NCBI RefSeq assembly: GCF_017377395.1
Contig: NZ_CP061800.1
Span: forward strand, 4,671,633-4,735,632
Direction of reading: 5' to 3'
Length of the DNA: 64,000 bases
Source: Desulfonema magnum
Lineage (GTDB): Bacteria; Desulfobacterota; Desulfobacteria; Desulfobacterales; 4be13
Each line of letters begins with the position of its first letter. Position 1 is the stretch's first letter. A program made the position numbers and the translations under genes. Below, piece after piece: positions 45,567 to 55,300 of the stretch. The notes under the pieces were generated by a model, which was given only the letters and a program-made list of their open reading frames with translations, had not been told where the DNA came from and ran no database searches.

Positions 45567-46946
45567 TTACTTGACCGCTGATTTTCCTGTGGCTTCGGCA
45601 ATAAGACGTTCACTGAGAGCTTTGTCTTGTCTGGGATTAAGAAGCATCCCGTCAATGGCCGGGATCAGATCAGACACAACAAGCCATTCATCCGGCTTTA
45701 ATCCGGCTTTAATGGCGTAAAAATTCGTTTGCGGAAAATCAACAGTGACTTTTTTTCTCTTCAGACGATTTTCCGAATTTGCCACATACACATGTCCCTC
45801 ATGAAGGGCAGATCGCGGAATAATAACGAGTTTCGGAATTGGCCGACCTCTCAGTTCAACTTCGCAGAACATATTGCGAACCAGGGGAGGGCGGACACCA
45901 AAAATAATTTTTTTATAAGAATCCTCCACAGAAACAATAACCCCGACTGTTCGAGTCTGCGGATCAATTGTCGCATCAATCCGGGAAACCTCCGCTTTCC
46001 AGTCCGCGTACATATCGCCGGTCCGAAGCCTCACAAATGCGGATAAGCCTAAGACTTCCGATATATCCGAAGTGGTTAAGGCAGAAAATGACGGCGGCTG
46101 ATCCGCGGATTTAAACAAGTTACGCATTTTATCCATAGGAATCTGAGCCGTAATTTCAGATGTCCTGGTTCCGTCAGCAGTGGCAATGACCTGACCTTTC
46201 TGAACAAACTGGGTCACTTCAACCTTTACATCGGTAATACGGCAGTTAAACGGCGATCTGATCGTGGTATATTCAAGATCAAGCCTGGCATCTTTAAGCT
46301 TCACTTGGTTTAGCGCAAGATTTGCCCTGAGGGCTTTTCGATTCGCGGGAATGAGATTCACTGAGTTTTTCAGGTTTTGAATTCTGGTCAGATGGGCATA
46401 ATAGTTCACTTTTTCCTGATCGTATTGGGAAGCTGAAATGGTCTTCTTTTCAAAGAGCTGTTTTCGACGATTCAGTTCTTTTTTGCTGAGTGACAGTGAT
46501 TTTTCTTCAATCTCCAGCAAGGTTTTATAATTTTGTTCTTTGGAGTCAAGTTCTGCAAGTTGTGCTTTTATGCTCTGGATGCTGGCTTCCATCTGAGCAA
46601 TGGCTAAATGATATTTTGCAGGATCAATACGGATCAGCACGGCCCCTTCTTTGCAAAGCGATCCTTTTTTGAACACGGGGCTGACTTCTGTAATCTTGCC
46701 GCTGACTTGTGCAACTGCCTGCCATGCCTGTCCGGGTAACACATAACCATAGCCGATGGCCCTTGGAATGACATCAGCCGTCTGTGCCTGTATCACTCGG
46801 ACGGTACGGGCTTTTTCCTTCAACTCTGAATGTTCAGGTCCCTTGCGTGCGCGCACCAGCCCCGACACAATGACAACGGAGATGATTATCGGAATGATAA
46901 TGAGAATGCGCCTGAACATATCTTTTGAAATTATTTTGCGTCTCAT
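45567..46946 (-). CDS. RND/HlyD-type periplasmic adaptor (membrane fusion) protein
   Basis: 459 residues. N-terminal membrane anchor (ILIIIPIIISVVIVSGLV, about 13-30), a lipoyl half (VSGKITEVSPVFKKGSLCKE), a long coiled-coil hairpin (about residues 115-220), the second lipoyl half (TTIRSPFNCRITDVKV) and beta-barrel/membrane-proximal domains (PRSALHEGHVYV). Such adaptors link inner-membrane pumps with outer-membrane channels. No pump or TolC-like gene is adjacent. GAGGAG lies 8 nt before the ATG. Its 3' end abuts the 86-bp array. Confidence 0.85.
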   Translation of the reverse strand: MRRKIISKDMFRRILIIIPIIISVVIVSGLVRARKGPEHSELKEKARTVRVIQAQTADVIPRAIGYGYVLPGQAWQAVAQVSGKITEVSPVFKKGSLCKEGAVLIRIDPAKYHLAIAQMEASIQSIKAQLAELDSKEQNYKTLLEIEEKSLSLSKKELNRRKQLFEKKTISASQYDQEKVNYYAHLTRIQNLKNSVNLIPANRKALRANLALNQVKLKDARLDLEYTTIRSPFNCRITDVKVEVTQFVQKGQVIATADGTRTSEITAQIPMDKMRNLFKSADQPPSFSALTTSDISEVLGLSAFVRLRTGDMYADWKAEVSRIDATIDPQTRTVGVIVSVEDSYKKIIFGVRPPLVRNMFCEVELRGRPIPKLVIIPRSALHEGHVYVANSENRLKRKKVTVDFPQTNFYAIKAGLKPDEWLVVSDLIPAIDGMLLNPRQDKALSERLIAEATGKSAVK

Positions 46947-47103
46947 AACAAAGACTCCTCGAACTTAAATTAATATCCCCCTGTCCTCTTTCAAAGGGGG
47001 AAAGGCCATAATGATAATCCGATCTCTGTTTCTCATTTGAAGGAAAAAACAGGGATATTTTTGATATTATTCGATAGTCATTTTTTTTGACTCGGTTCGG
47101 ACA

Positions 47104-47123
47104 AAAAAACTTGATTATCGAGT
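47104..47123. repeat. Solo terminus of the ctcgataatcaag element
   Basis: aaaaaaacttgattatcgag without a partner, a remnant of the MITE family found at 5695-5839 and 11494-11640. Confidence 0.55.
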
Positions 47124-47206
47124 ATTGATTATTTTTTTTAGAAAGGCGGGTTATGTTGCGCCCCTGTTCTGCAAACAGATATGAATGTCGCGAGTTTTCC
47201 GAAACC

Positions 47207-47599
47207 TCAGAATTGGGGATATGGCTCCGGCGGAACAAATTCAAATCCAAAGCGATATCTCCCGTTGGAAAGTCGTTTCACCCATATAAGATGTGCCCGA
47301 TGCTGATGCAATTCATCTTCAAGTTCAAATTGCATTTCAAAAGGCAAATCTTCGCACAACTCGAAGCATATCCCTCCCTCGGAAATATTAATTCCCTTTG
47401 CCCTGATGATATCAAAATCAGCTATAAATTCAATATCAGCATGGAGTCTTCTCCTCGGCGGACGGGTGATTGGCTTGTTCGAATTTTTATTCTCATCAGA
47501 TTCCAATTGGATGATCTTTGATTCAAGTTCGGCCATCTGATGACGCATGAGTTCCAATTGTTCAATAAGCTCTGTTTTTGTTTTTTGATAAATTTCCAT
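47207..47599 (-). CDS. PilZ-domain protein with N-terminal coiled coil
   Basis: 130 residues. The N-terminal 35 residues predict a coiled coil (ELIEQLELMRHQMAELESKI), followed by a PilZ domain with RRRLHADI (RxxxR-type motif) and NISEGGICFEL, matching (D/N)xSxxG. It is likely a c-di-GMP receptor acting on an unknown partner. It is the second PilZ domain in 5 kb after the PilZ-PurC fusion. 18 nt upstream of the ZIP transporter gene on the same strand. Confidence 0.82.
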   Translation of the reverse strand: MEIYQKTKTELIEQLELMRHQMAELESKIIQLESDENKNSNKPITRPPRRRLHADIEFIADFDIIRAKGINISEGGICFELCEDLPFEMQFELEDELHQHRAHLIWVKRLSNGRYRFGFEFVPPEPYPQF

Positions 47600-47617
47600 A
47601 GGAAAGCTTCTTTCTGA

Positions 47618-48382
47618 TTAGCCCAGCAGATTATCCATTGCCATCATAATTACAAATCCGATCATAACGCCGAACGTCGCCAGGCGTGATTTTCCTTTTG
47701 AATGGGTTTCCGGAATGATTTCATCACTGATCACAAAAAGCATGGCCCCTGCGGCAAAAGCCAGCCCCAACGGTAAGACAGGATGAAAAAGAGTTACAGC
47801 GGTCACACCTAACAGACCCCCGACCGGCTCCACCAGTCCCGTCAGCGTAGCAATGCCAATGGCCTGCCATCGGCTGTAACCCAGCCCTATAAGCGGCAAT
47901 GCCACTGCCAGACCTTCGGGCATGTTCTGGAGTCCTATTCCCACGGCCAGACTGGTTCCCGCGTTAATATCACCGCTGCCAAATCCCACACCGACAGCCA
48001 ACCCTTCGGGAAAATTATGAATCGTAATGGCAATAACAAACAGCCAGATTTTTTTCAATGAACTGGCAGGGCCTTCATGTCCCATAAGAAAATGCTCATG
48101 GGGCAGCCAGTTGTCAATTCGATCTAAGCAAACCGCTCCGAGCAGCATTCCGAATACAACAATATAAACCCCGTTGCCAGGCCATATCAGGTCGCCATGT
48201 TCGATACCGGGGACAATCAAAGAAAATGAAGTTGCCGCAAGCATGACGCCGGCCGCTCCGCCAAGCATGGTATTCAGTATCTTATCCGGAACATTTTTAA
48301 AAAACAATGCTGGTAATGCACCGACGCCGGTGGCAATGCCGGCCAGTGTGCTGGCTATAAGTCCGATTATTATCACATCCAT
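47618..48382 (-). CDS. ZIP-family metal transporter
   Basis: 254 residues, about eight hydrophobic segments. The metal-site helices carry TIHNFPEGLAVG and GIGLQNMPEGLAVALPL, diagnostic for ZIP (ZupT/GufA-type) carriers of Zn2+, Fe2+ or similar. The cytoplasmic loop has His residues (LPHEHFLMGH). Start at ATG 48382 (MDVIIIGLIA) behind AGGAGG; the frame upstream to 48700 is open but repeat-derived. Confidence 0.9.
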   Translation of the reverse strand: MDVIIIGLIASTLAGIATGVGALPALFFKNVPDKILNTMLGGAAGVMLAATSFSLIVPGIEHGDLIWPGNGVYIVVFGMLLGAVCLDRIDNWLPHEHFLMGHEGPASSLKKIWLFVIAITIHNFPEGLAVGVGFGSGDINAGTSLAVGIGLQNMPEGLAVALPLIGLGYSRWQAIGIATLTGLVEPVGGLLGVTAVTLFHPVLPLGLAFAAGAMLFVISDEIIPETHSKGKSRLATFGVMIGFVIMMAMDNLLG

Positions 48383-48700
48383 CTTTTGAAATCCTCCTGA
48401 TCCTGGATTAGGAAAAAGCCCTGCATATCTCGTTCCCACGGTTCGCGTGGGAAAGCAGGACCTGACGCTTTGCGTCCGGCCACGGCGGATTCCGGAATGC
48501 AAAGCGTCTCCGGGGTGTTTCCACACGAACCATGGGAATGAGAATTTGCCGGGGGCCTGTGCAGAAATCTCAATCTGGTGATAACTATAGATTTTAAAAA
48601 AATTTGTTAGTCCGGAGTGCCAAACTTTCAGTTTGGCAATATTTTCGAAGCCCGGAAAACGGACGCTTCCGCCAAACTGCAAGTTTGGCACTCCGGACAC
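48383..48700. repeat. Palindromic repeats upstream of the ZIP gene
   Basis: A hairpin cgttcccacggttcgcgtggga at about 48431-48452 and a long inverted pair gtccggagtgccaaacttt (48610) / aagtttggcactccggac (ending 48698). A half copy of the latter is at about 57069. No gene. Confidence 0.65.
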
Positions 48701-48725
48701 TTTTTTTCTTAAAGCCTATAAAAGA

Positions 48726-49196
48726 TTATCCTACCATATATGTCCCTGTTCCGGCAGCGATCAGCAGGTCTTTGTCATTACGAAATTCGGTGCGTGTGAC
48801 AGCCACTTTATTCCCTGTCCGCAAAATCGAAGCGTTTGTGAGAAAATATTTCCCCCTGCCACCTCTGAGATAATCAACCCGCAGGTCAATAGTCCCCACT
48901 CTTGTAAGCCGTGCGATTATCTCGTCTGAAGATCGTCCCTCCATTTTTTTCAGTATTCCCATCGAGGCCATCATCCCTCCGGTCAGGTCTATGACTGCTG
49001 ATATTACGCCACCATGCAAAATCCCTTTTGCAAAATTTCCTATAAAATCCTCTTTCATATTAATTCTTACACAAACACCGTCCGCCTCCAAAGAGACGAC
49101 CTGTATGCCAAGATGTTTGTTAAACGGCAGCTTGTCTTCATATACTTCACGAAGTACGTTTAATAAATTGGAAAAATCTGCTTTTTTATCGGACAT
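48726..49196 (-). CDS. PaaI-family hotdog-fold thioesterase
   Basis: 156 residues. Hotdog-fold acyl-CoA thioesterase with the catalytic loop KGILHGGVISAVIDLTGG (HGG followed by the Asp) and VDYLRGGRG in the central strand. It probably hydrolyses an aromatic or medium-chain acyl-CoA; substrate unknown. Weak ribosome site. Short gtgttag/gtgtttgg heptamers lie upstream (49224-49305). Confidence 0.85.
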   Translation of the reverse strand: MSDKKADFSNLLNVLREVYEDKLPFNKHLGIQVVSLEADGVCVRINMKEDFIGNFAKGILHGGVISAVIDLTGGMMASMGILKKMEGRSSDEIIARLTRVGTIDLRVDYLRGGRGKYFLTNASILRTGNKVAVTRTEFRNDKDLLIAAGTGTYMVG

Positions 49197-49223
49197 AACT
49201 GTAGTTCCTTATTTTTTTGGGGG

Positions 49224-49305
49224 GTGTTAGGTGTTTGGTGTTAGGTGTTTGGTATCTTCGGCTTTGTTTCTCTTAACACCTAACACCTAACACTTAACAC
49301 CTAAT
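49224..49305. repeat. gtgttag heptamers in inverted orientation around a short spacer
   Basis: gtgttaggtgtttggtgtta on one side and ttaacacctaacacctaaca on the other, separated by about 20 bp; they could form a hairpin between the thioesterase and YbjQ genes. Confidence 0.7.
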
Positions 49306-49627
49306 TCTCTTTTTTCTTCAATTTAACAGCGGTTCCATACGCGAGCAGCTCTGCTGATCCCTGCATCACGGATGAAGTCATAAGGCGTAAACATACAATT
49401 CCGTCAGCCCCTTTGTTTTTTGCCTGGGAGATCATTCTGTCAATGGCCTGCTCCCGGGATTCTGCCAGCATTTTTGTATATTCGCTAATCTCGCCGCCGA
49501 TAAGTGTCCGTAACCCGGCAAGAATATCTTTCCCCACATGCCTCGCCCGGATGGTATTGCCTTTTACAACGCCCAATGTCTCAATGATTTCATACTCACC
49601 AAACTGATCCTGAGTTGTCATTAACAT
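49301..49627 (-). CDS. YbjQ/UPF0145-family protein
   Basis: 108 residues. Signature GVVKGNTIRARHVGKDI, GGEISEYTKMLAESREQAID and NKGADGIVCLRLMTS place it in the YbjQ family, which forms pentameric barrels; its role in the cell is not established. AAGGGG precedes ATG 49627. 9 nt downstream of a small membrane protein gene, so the pair is likely cotranscribed. Confidence 0.88.
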   Translation of the reverse strand: MLMTTQDQFGEYEIIETLGVVKGNTIRARHVGKDILAGLRTLIGGEISEYTKMLAESREQAIDRMISQAKNKGADGIVCLRLMTSSVMQGSAELLAYGTAVKLKKKEN

Positions 49628-49636
49628 CTTCGCCCC

Positions 49637-49840
49637 TTATTTCTCAACATTTTTTGAATAATAATCATCCTCTTTATTCTCCAATCTGTCCTTTACGACT
49701 TTCGCAAAGAGAAGGCCCACACCGATGATGGCGAGTAAGCCGATGAGTCCGAAGGGAAAAGCGGCAATCATTCCGACCAGCATTCCGATGAGATAAATAC
49801 CGGCCACAATCAACAGCAGGATATAACCGATTTTTTCCAT
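49637..49840 (-). CDS. Small two-helix membrane protein
   Basis: 67 residues: two hydrophobic segments (about 5-26 and 30-47) with a short Phe-Pro-Phe-Gly turn, then a charged C-terminal tail (KDRLENKEDDYYSK). No family is confidently recognised. It is encoded directly upstream of ybjQ and is likely its membrane partner. Confidence 0.65.
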   Translation of the reverse strand: MEKIGYILLLIVAGIYLIGMLVGMIAAFPFGLIGLLAIIGVGLLFAKVVKDRLENKEDDYYSKNVEK

Positions 49841-49872
49841 TATGATATGCCTTTGAGATTGGTTGTCAGTTG

Positions 49873-50940
49873 TCAGCTAATTTTATGTTTTCTCACTTTT
49901 TCAAATTGCCGAAAAAATACATCCGAATAATCAATGACCTGAAATGTGTTGATCTCTTCATTTCGAGCCAATATTTTAACATTCTCTTTTGGTGTCGAGG
50001 CAATAATATGAGATGAATGTGTTGCAACGATAACCTGGTTATTTTCACCGATATTCTCATATATCTTCAGAATTTTTTGCTGCCAGGCCGGATGAAGCGA
50101 ATTCTCCGGCTCGTCCACCAAAATAACGGAATTATTGACCTCAAACATCTTTAATGCCATGATGCGGAAAAAAAGTTGTTTCTCACCGGAAGACAGCCCA
50201 TTTATGTCAAATTCTTTCCCAGTCTTATTTTTGAAAATGGGCATACGTGATCCATCTTTTTTTAATCCCACGAGTTTTGATTCCAAGTCCAATTTTTCAA
50301 ATATGGAATTGATATCATCACAGGCTTTTCTGATGGACTCTCTGGGAGGAATATCTTCATTCTCATATACTTTTTTATCAATAAGGGTTCCAAAATAATC
50401 AGGAATAAATTTTGCAATATTCTCATCAACCTCATTAAAAAAATGATAGACATATTTATAAGGTCTGGCTGTTATTTGTATCCGATCAAAATTGATCTCC
50501 GAAGGCAGATAGATAAGCTTGGGCAACTGATGAAGATTATTTTGTTCTGATTTATCATGCAGAGGATTTTCCGCATACGTCTCAAAAACATTAGTGATAT
50601 TTTCTCTGTATCCGCTCTCAGGGGTGAGTCTGAATTTCTGTATAGTTTCATTTTCAAAGGATGTAAAAAAAGGGACAATATATTCAGAAGTATCCGAGTC
50701 AAGATAGAATTTTTCTCCTAATTCGGGTATGGCCAATCCCTTAAAAGATTCTTTTAAATAAGGTCTTACGATTCCTTTTTTAAGCAGTCCTTTCATACAA
50801 TTAAGAATCGTTGTTTTGCCTGACCCGTTAATTCCGGCCAATACTATCGTATCTGAAGGATTTTCCTCCGGATCAGTGAAATCTATATCAATTGTTCCAA
50901 AAAGAGGATGATCTGTTAAATGAAGTCTTGCGATTTTCAT
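49873..50940 (-). CDS. AAA-family ATPase (RecF/SMC-like, AAA_15/21 type)
   Basis: 355 residues. Walker A GINGSGKTTIL at about 35-45, ABC-type signature GLSSGEKQLFF at about 247, Walker B SVILVDEPENSLHPAW and the switch-His region VIVATHSSHI. The middle is divergent. This is the architecture of stand-alone overcoming-lysogeny/RecF-like ATPases often paired with a nuclease in defence systems (Gabija, Septu, retron ATPases). No nuclease partner is encoded on either side, so defence function is not supported here. Confidence 0.8.
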   Translation of the reverse strand: MKIARLHLTDHPLFGTIDIDFTDPEENPSDTIVLAGINGSGKTTILNCMKGLLKKGIVRPYLKESFKGLAIPELGEKFYLDSDTSEYIVPFFTSFENETIQKFRLTPESGYRENITNVFETYAENPLHDKSEQNNLHQLPKLIYLPSEINFDRIQITARPYKYVYHFFNEVDENIAKFIPDYFGTLIDKKVYENEDIPPRESIRKACDDINSIFEKLDLESKLVGLKKDGSRMPIFKNKTGKEFDINGLSSGEKQLFFRIMALKMFEVNNSVILVDEPENSLHPAWQQKILKIYENIGENNQVIVATHSSHIIASTPKENVKILARNEEINTFQVIDYSDVFFRQFEKVRKHKIS

Positions 50941-51012
50941 AAGCCAAGTCGTATTTTTAATGTATAGAAAACGATAAAAATGAAAGAATCAGCAGCTCAA
51001 AAAAGTTTCTAA

Positions 51013-51105
51013 TACAGCAACTTGTAAATTCGTCCCCCCCTGTTTTAAGGATAACTCCTTTAAATTATTAAGAGCCGGAGGGGGACGGATTTATAAGTTG
51101 TTGTA
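51013..51105. repeat. Inverted repeat cagcaacttgtaaattcgtc
   Basis: Arms cagcaacttgtaaattcgtcc and ggacggatttataagttgttg with a 40-nt AT-rich centre. MITE-like or a hairpin. The pectate-lyase-like remnant ends at its right arm. Confidence 0.55.
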
Positions 51106-51135
51106 CTAGTTCAGCGTTCAGACGGCTGTCACATA

Positions 51136-51326
51136 GATAGGTGTTTGTTTTTAGCAAAGTTCCCTGTTCTCCTGATATTGTGACATTTGAGCGAGTGATG
51201 CGGATTCCCTGAGTGAGAATGTATGTTCCGGCTTTTGATGCTGACCGTTCCGAGTGCGGCCGGTAACGACTCAATGGATTTCTGAATGCCCTGAACATCA
51301 GAGACATCTCTGACACCGGCAGTCAC
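51136..51326 (-). pseudogene. Remnant of a right-handed beta-helix (pectate-lyase-like) protein
   Basis: One frame reads TAGVRDVSDVQGIQKSIESL, then PAALGTVSI. A shift of frame then gives KAGTYILTQGIRITRSNVTI, then SGEQGTLL. Together these form the typical N-terminal cap of beta-helix surface proteins (DVxGIQxAI ... GTVxI-xAGTYIL-xGIxIxRSNVTIxG), but they lie in different frames and the repeats that should follow are absent. Judged a frameshifted, truncated gene fragment. Confidence 0.55.
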
Positions 51327-51421
51327 CGAAAAGCAGTGACAGTTCTCAAAAAATGATAAAGGAGCCGGCTTTTCAAGTCAGGTGAATTCAGTTGTCAGGC
51401 TTTATATAATGACAGCAATCA

Positions 51422-51841
51422 TCAGATTTTGCAAACGCCAAAAACAATAAGCCAAATTGCAAGCATTAATCCAATAATATTACCGAAGTTCCATCCACGT
51501 TGAAGACATGACTCTTTCGGCTTTTGAGGATTATAATAGACCCGCACTTTCTGTCCGATTCTGTAACAACTGAGCGTGTCTCTTGCATCGCTGAATGAAC
51601 CCTTTGTGACTGATAAACCAACGCCTATTCGGACGACATTATTATGATACATTTGTCCCCGCACTTCGTATTCATAATAAATTTCTGCGCTTTCATAACC
51701 TCTCTGACCCGTGATAAGATCAGTTTGCATGATTCTGCCAGAGATGCTTTCCCAGGATAATGTCTGATGGCTTTTGAACATACAGAGAATACTATAGACT
51801 CCGAGCATACCCCCAAAGATAGTTAAGATATTAAATTCCAT
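51422..51841 (-). CDS. DUF3592 membrane protein
   Basis: 139 residues from ATG 51841 (MEFNILTIFG), preceded at 10 nt by GGGAG; an ATG at 51868 has no such site. Two membrane helices (about 4-22 and 118-136) bracket an extracytoplasmic beta domain with SWESISGRIMQTDL, YYEYEVRGQMYHNN and YRIGQKVRVYYNPQKPKESC, the DUF3592 pattern. Function unknown. Confidence 0.75.
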   Translation of the reverse strand: MEFNILTIFGGMLGVYSILCMFKSHQTLSWESISGRIMQTDLITGQRGYESAEIYYEYEVRGQMYHNNVVRIGVGLSVTKGSFSDARDTLSCYRIGQKVRVYYNPQKPKESCLQRGWNFGNIIGLMLAIWLIVFGVCKI

Positions 51842-51877
51842 ATCTTGATAACTCCCTTTCTTAAACATAAGAATCTG

Positions 51878-52147
51878 TTTAGGCTGACAAGGGCTTCGTA
51901 AACTCGCAACCTCGTCCGGGATGTTTTTCAGATCACCGGTGCCAAATGTTTCGGACGGGGTTGCAAACCCCGTCCCGCAACCAAACCCCGTCCGACGAAT
52001 CTGCTATAAATATTTAGGCTGACAAGGGCTTCGTAAACTCGCAACCTCGTCCGGGATGTTTTTCAGATCACCGGTGCCAAATGTTTCGGACGGGGTTGCA
52101 AACCCCGTCCCGCAACCAAACCCCGTCCGACGAATCTGCTATAAATA
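51878..52147. repeat. 135-bp direct tandem duplication
   Basis: Two essentially identical 135-bp units (aggctgacaagggcttcgta starts at 51881 and 52016). Each contains an inverted pair cggacggggttgcaaaccccg / accccgtccg. Non-coding. Confidence 0.9.
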
Positions 52148-52240
52148 AAAAGAATGAGTAGTGATGATTTTAGCCAGATGCATATGGGGTCGGGGGGTAA
52201 ATTTAAAAATCTGGCAACAAGTACAAGGAACTTGGATAAG

Positions 52241-52320
52241 AAAAGGAAAAAATTCCCTTTCTTATCCAGCTTCCTTGTAGTTTTGTTCTGTTAGAGGGTG
52301 TTTGAAAAGTACACCCTCTT
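52241..52320. terminator. Stem-loops downstream of putA
   Basis: aaggaacttggataagaaa / tttcttatccagcttcctt and agagggtgttt / tacaccctct lie just past the putA stop and could end its transcript. T-runs are weak, so confidence is low. Confidence 0.4.
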
Positions 52321-52333
52321 AGGAAATACTTTT

Positions 52334-55300
52334 TTACAAAACCGCCCGCTCTCCCAAATTCCCATACCGGTGATAACTGTCACAGATACTCTGTTGCTGA
52401 AAATACTGCAAAAGTTCGATTTGTCCCTCCATCATCACCTTTGTCCGGGCGATATAGAGTCCTGTCTTTGCGGCACCATCAAATACCGCGTTCGGAACCC
52501 GTTCCGGCGCGGCATAACGAATACGCTGAATCAGAGGGATCATTTCAACAACATCCTCATCCGTCTGAAAAAGAACAGGTTCTTTGCCGACAAACTGTTT
52601 TCCTTCTTTCCCGTGGAGAAATGCGGTGATCTCATTCTCCAATCCCTTTGGAATACTGACAATGAGTTTGCATCCTGAAATCTTCACAGCGGCAATTCTC
52701 GCCAGCACATCAAACAGGCTGTCCTCCTCGTGCATACGCACCACCACTCTGCCCACAGGCAGATACCGCAAAATATTATCCTGTCCCCGAAGATGAAAAT
52801 AGTCGTGTTCCTGAGAAAATTCCTGCTCTGTATGATACAGATAACTCTTAACCGCACAAATCGTCTTTCTCAGGTCTGCCTCAAATTCGGAAAGCCCTCC
52901 CCAGTCCAGTTTTTGCTTCCATTCCTGTGCAATTCTCAGCAGCGCATAATCATTTTTAATCGCGCGGACCCGGGGAAAATCCGTTTCCTTAAAATCCATG
53001 AACTGAGCCACATAACTCGGACTGCCTGCTTTGATCCCCGCGCCCAGGGCGGATTTTCCCATGCCCCCAAAGGGCTGGCGCAAAACAATTGCGCCGGTGG
53101 TTCCCCGGTTGACATACAGATTTCCTGCTCTCACCTGATTTTTCCAGTGATTCTGCTCCCGTTTGTCCAGACTCTCCAGCCCCGAGGTCAGTCCGTACCC
53201 GGTCTGATTCACCAGTTCAATGGCATGCTCCAAGTTCTTCGCGGACATCACACCGATGAGCGGGCCGAAAAACTCAGTCATATGGGTATAGCTTCCCGGA
53301 CTCACCCCCCATTTGATACCAGGCGTCCACATGCAGGGATTATTGCGGATGTTTTCAGGTTTCAACGCCCACGATTCCCCGGGTTCCAATTCTGTGAGGG
53401 CTTTTTTCAAGTCTCCCTGAGGCGGATGAATCAGCGCGCCCATTTTGTTATGAAAATCCCAGGCAGAACCGACATTACAGCTTTTTGCCGCATCCACAAG
53501 CTGTTTTTTGAATCGTTCATCCTTATACACTTCTTTTTCAAGAATGACCAGGGAAGTGGCGGAGCATTTCTGTCCGCAGTTGCTGAAGGCCGAATGGATG
53601 ATATTTTTGATGGCCTGATCCCTGTCAGACATGGCTGTGACAATGGTGGCGTTCTTTCCGCCGGTTTCCGCAGCCAGAAAAATCCCGGGCCGTGTCTCCA
53701 AAATTCTCAGCCCGGTATTTGTTCCGCCAGTTAAAATGACAAAATTCACATCAGGATGGGCGGTCAGTTTTACGCCAGTTTCGGACCCGGAACAAGGGAG
53801 AAACTGCAAAACATTCTTGGAGATTCCCGCCTTCCAGAAACACTGACACAATTGCCACGCTGTCAGCACTGCGGCCGAAGCAGGTTTGAATATCACGGTG
53901 TTTCCGGCCGCAAGACTTGCAGCAATCCCGCCGCAGGGAATGGCAATGGGGAAATTCCACGGGGAAATGACCAGGCCCACACCTTTGCCCTGGCATTCCA
54001 CATTATTTAATTCCGCGTATGCTTTTACAGAATGCGGGTAAAATTCCGTAAAGTCAATGGCCTCGGAAACCTCCGGATCAGATTCGGTAAAGACTTTGCC
54101 AGTATTGGCAGCGGCCGCTCCGAGGAGATCGCCCCGGGACCGGCGCAATTCCGCAGCTACCCTGGAAAGTATCCTGTGACGTTCCTCAGCCCTTTTTTTT
54201 CTCCATCCGTCCGGATCCGCCTTTGCAATGGTCACAGCCCGAATGACATCCTCCTCATTTGCCATAGCATATCGCGCGGTGCAAACTTTTTCTTTCTGAG
54301 AAGCGTCAAAGCATTCTTGGGTCTCTCTGCCATGATATACGTCAAGTCCTGCCACAATCAGCGGAATCTCCGTGGGAATATCCTCCGGCCCTTTTTTCCA
54401 TTTGTCCCGGATGGCTTCTGCCCATTTTCGGTTGGTTCCAAGGGACCAGTCCGTATCCGGCTCATTGCTAAATTCCCCCTCATAAAAGGTTCCCTTTTTT
54501 TCAGAAAACGATTCTTTTAATCTGTTTTGAATGCGGTGAGGGGTCTGGCCAGGTTTGTCCCTGTGTTTACAAGAGGCAAGAAATTGCTCTCTGAGGAAAT
54601 CCCATTCTTCGGAACCGACTTGTAATTTGGGCGAATAACGGAGAAAATTTTCCTCAGCCGTGTTTTCATCCAGGCGGCGGATGAGATAGGCAATCGCGCT
54701 GATAAATTCCTGTTTGGTGGCAACAGGTGCATAAAGCACCATTTCCTCCGACGTTTCCTGAATAGCCCGCCGCACATGATCGGCCATGCCTTCCAGCATT
54801 TCAAAAGAAAAGTATTCCGTGACGTTATTTTGTTGAGCCAGTTTGTAGGCATAAGCCAGATCAAACAGATTATGCGAACCAATTCCCAGGTGAACTGCCC
54901 TGATATTTTCCGATTCCATGCCAAAGGCCACCATTCGTTTATAATTGGCATCCACATCCGGTTTGTTGTCATAGGTCGCCAGGGGCCAGTTGTTCAGGGC
55001 AGACTCCACCTGTTCCATTTCCATGTTCGCGCCTTTGACAATACGGAGTTTGATCGGCGCTCCGCCATCTGTCATCCGGCTTCTGGCCCACGCGGTGAGT
55101 TCCTGCTGAATGGGATATGAATCCGGGAGATATGCCTGTAGTACTATGCCCGCGGAATGATTTTTAAACTCTTCTCTGTCCAGCGTTCCTGTAAATGCAG
55201 CCACCGTGATCTCCAAATCCCGGTATTCTTCCATATCCAGATTGACGAATTTCGGAACCCGGGTGCCGTCATTTCGAATAAAATGGTTATCTCTGGCAGC

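Noticed and set aside
44859..45655. Long overlapping minus-strand ORFs with repeated RRSLLRRKKPGFSAAHNI peptides
   Set aside because: Three frames are open at once because the 86-bp repeat lacks stops. The periodic peptides are by-products of the tandem array; no ribosome site or domain is seen.
49873..50940. Anti-phage defence operon around the AAA ATPase
   Set aside because: Neighbours are a housekeeping-type YbjQ pair and a gene fragment; no nuclease, reverse transcriptase or toxin partner is present.
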